Assembly: GCA_002402535.1 (NCBI GenBank)
Contig: DHGB01000039.1
Span: forward strand, 1 to 5,861
DNA length: 5,861 nucleotides
Direction: 5' to 3'
Source of the DNA: Candidatus Shapirobacteria bacterium UBA4809
Lineage (GTDB): Bacteria > Patescibacteriota > Microgenomatia > UBA12405
Shown here piece after piece: positions 5,841 through 5,861 of the stretch; positions within the stretch are counted from its first letter, which is position 1, and each line of letters begins with the position of its first letter. The notes under the pieces were generated by a model. The model made no database searches, was not told where the DNA came from, and saw nothing but the letters and a program-made list of their open reading frames with translations. Position numbers and translations under genes: made by a program.

Positions 5841-5861
5841 AAATCTAATTAGACTTTTTTT

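Noticed and set aside
5740..5861. RF2-style programmed frameshift joining an upstream domain 1
   Set aside because: The protein has the RF1 PxT motif, not SPF, and the 46 upstream bases have stops in all three minus-strand frames, so no short upstream reading frame can feed into it.
5844..5861. Palindrome TCTAATTAGA followed by a run of seven T as a rho-independent terminator
   Set aside because: The stem would be five AT-rich pairs with no loop, too weak for a terminator, and no plus-strand gene ends there within the window.

Overview
The window looks like a piece of chromosome from an uncultured Candidate Phyla Radiation (Patescibacteria) bacterium. This is inferred from the style of the proteins (short lysine-rich orthologs, a compact release factor, a CysRS with an unusual zinc-site context), the AT-rich tightly packed layout, and the absence of a bL9 gene after rpsR. 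A Microgenomates-type lineage is possible but not shown. UGA is used as a stop (end of ssb), and no gene needs UGA read as an amino acid. That argues against the recoded Gracilibacteria/Absconditabacteria code.

Layout: seven genes run on the plus strand from 51 to 5106 with almost no gaps. They are cysS (cysteine--tRNA ligase), rpsF (bS6), ssb (single-stranded DNA-binding protein), rpsR (bS18), an unrecognised 74-residue ORF, a ctpA-type S41 protease and an htrA/deg-type S1C protease. Gaps are 6, 18, -4, 9, 9 and 17 nt. A possible tail of a further upstream gene occupies 1-48. One gene, a short RF1-type release factor, runs on the minus strand from 5815 to 5078 and overlaps the 3' end of htrA tail-to-tail by 29 bp. 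The last 46 bases (5816-5861) are noncoding and probably hold its promoter.

Functionally the left half is translation and replication housekeeping, built on the conserved rpsF-ssb-rpsR core. The right half is two membrane-anchored serine proteases with PDZ domains, which would act outside the cytoplasmic membrane on tails or misfolded proteins. The release factor returns to translation. No mobile element, CRISPR array, tRNA or rRNA gene was seen.

I found no new multi-gene system. The points most worth a second look are: (1) a release factor with no room for the usual N-terminal domain and with a second GGQ tripeptide near its start; (2) -10-like hexamers placed so that transcription of htrA, ctpA and the small ORF would begin at or next to the start codon, suggesting leaderless mRNAs; (3) an SSB lacking the usual acidic C-terminal tip ending in Pro-Phe; and (4) the unrecognised 74-residue gene between rpsR and ctpA.
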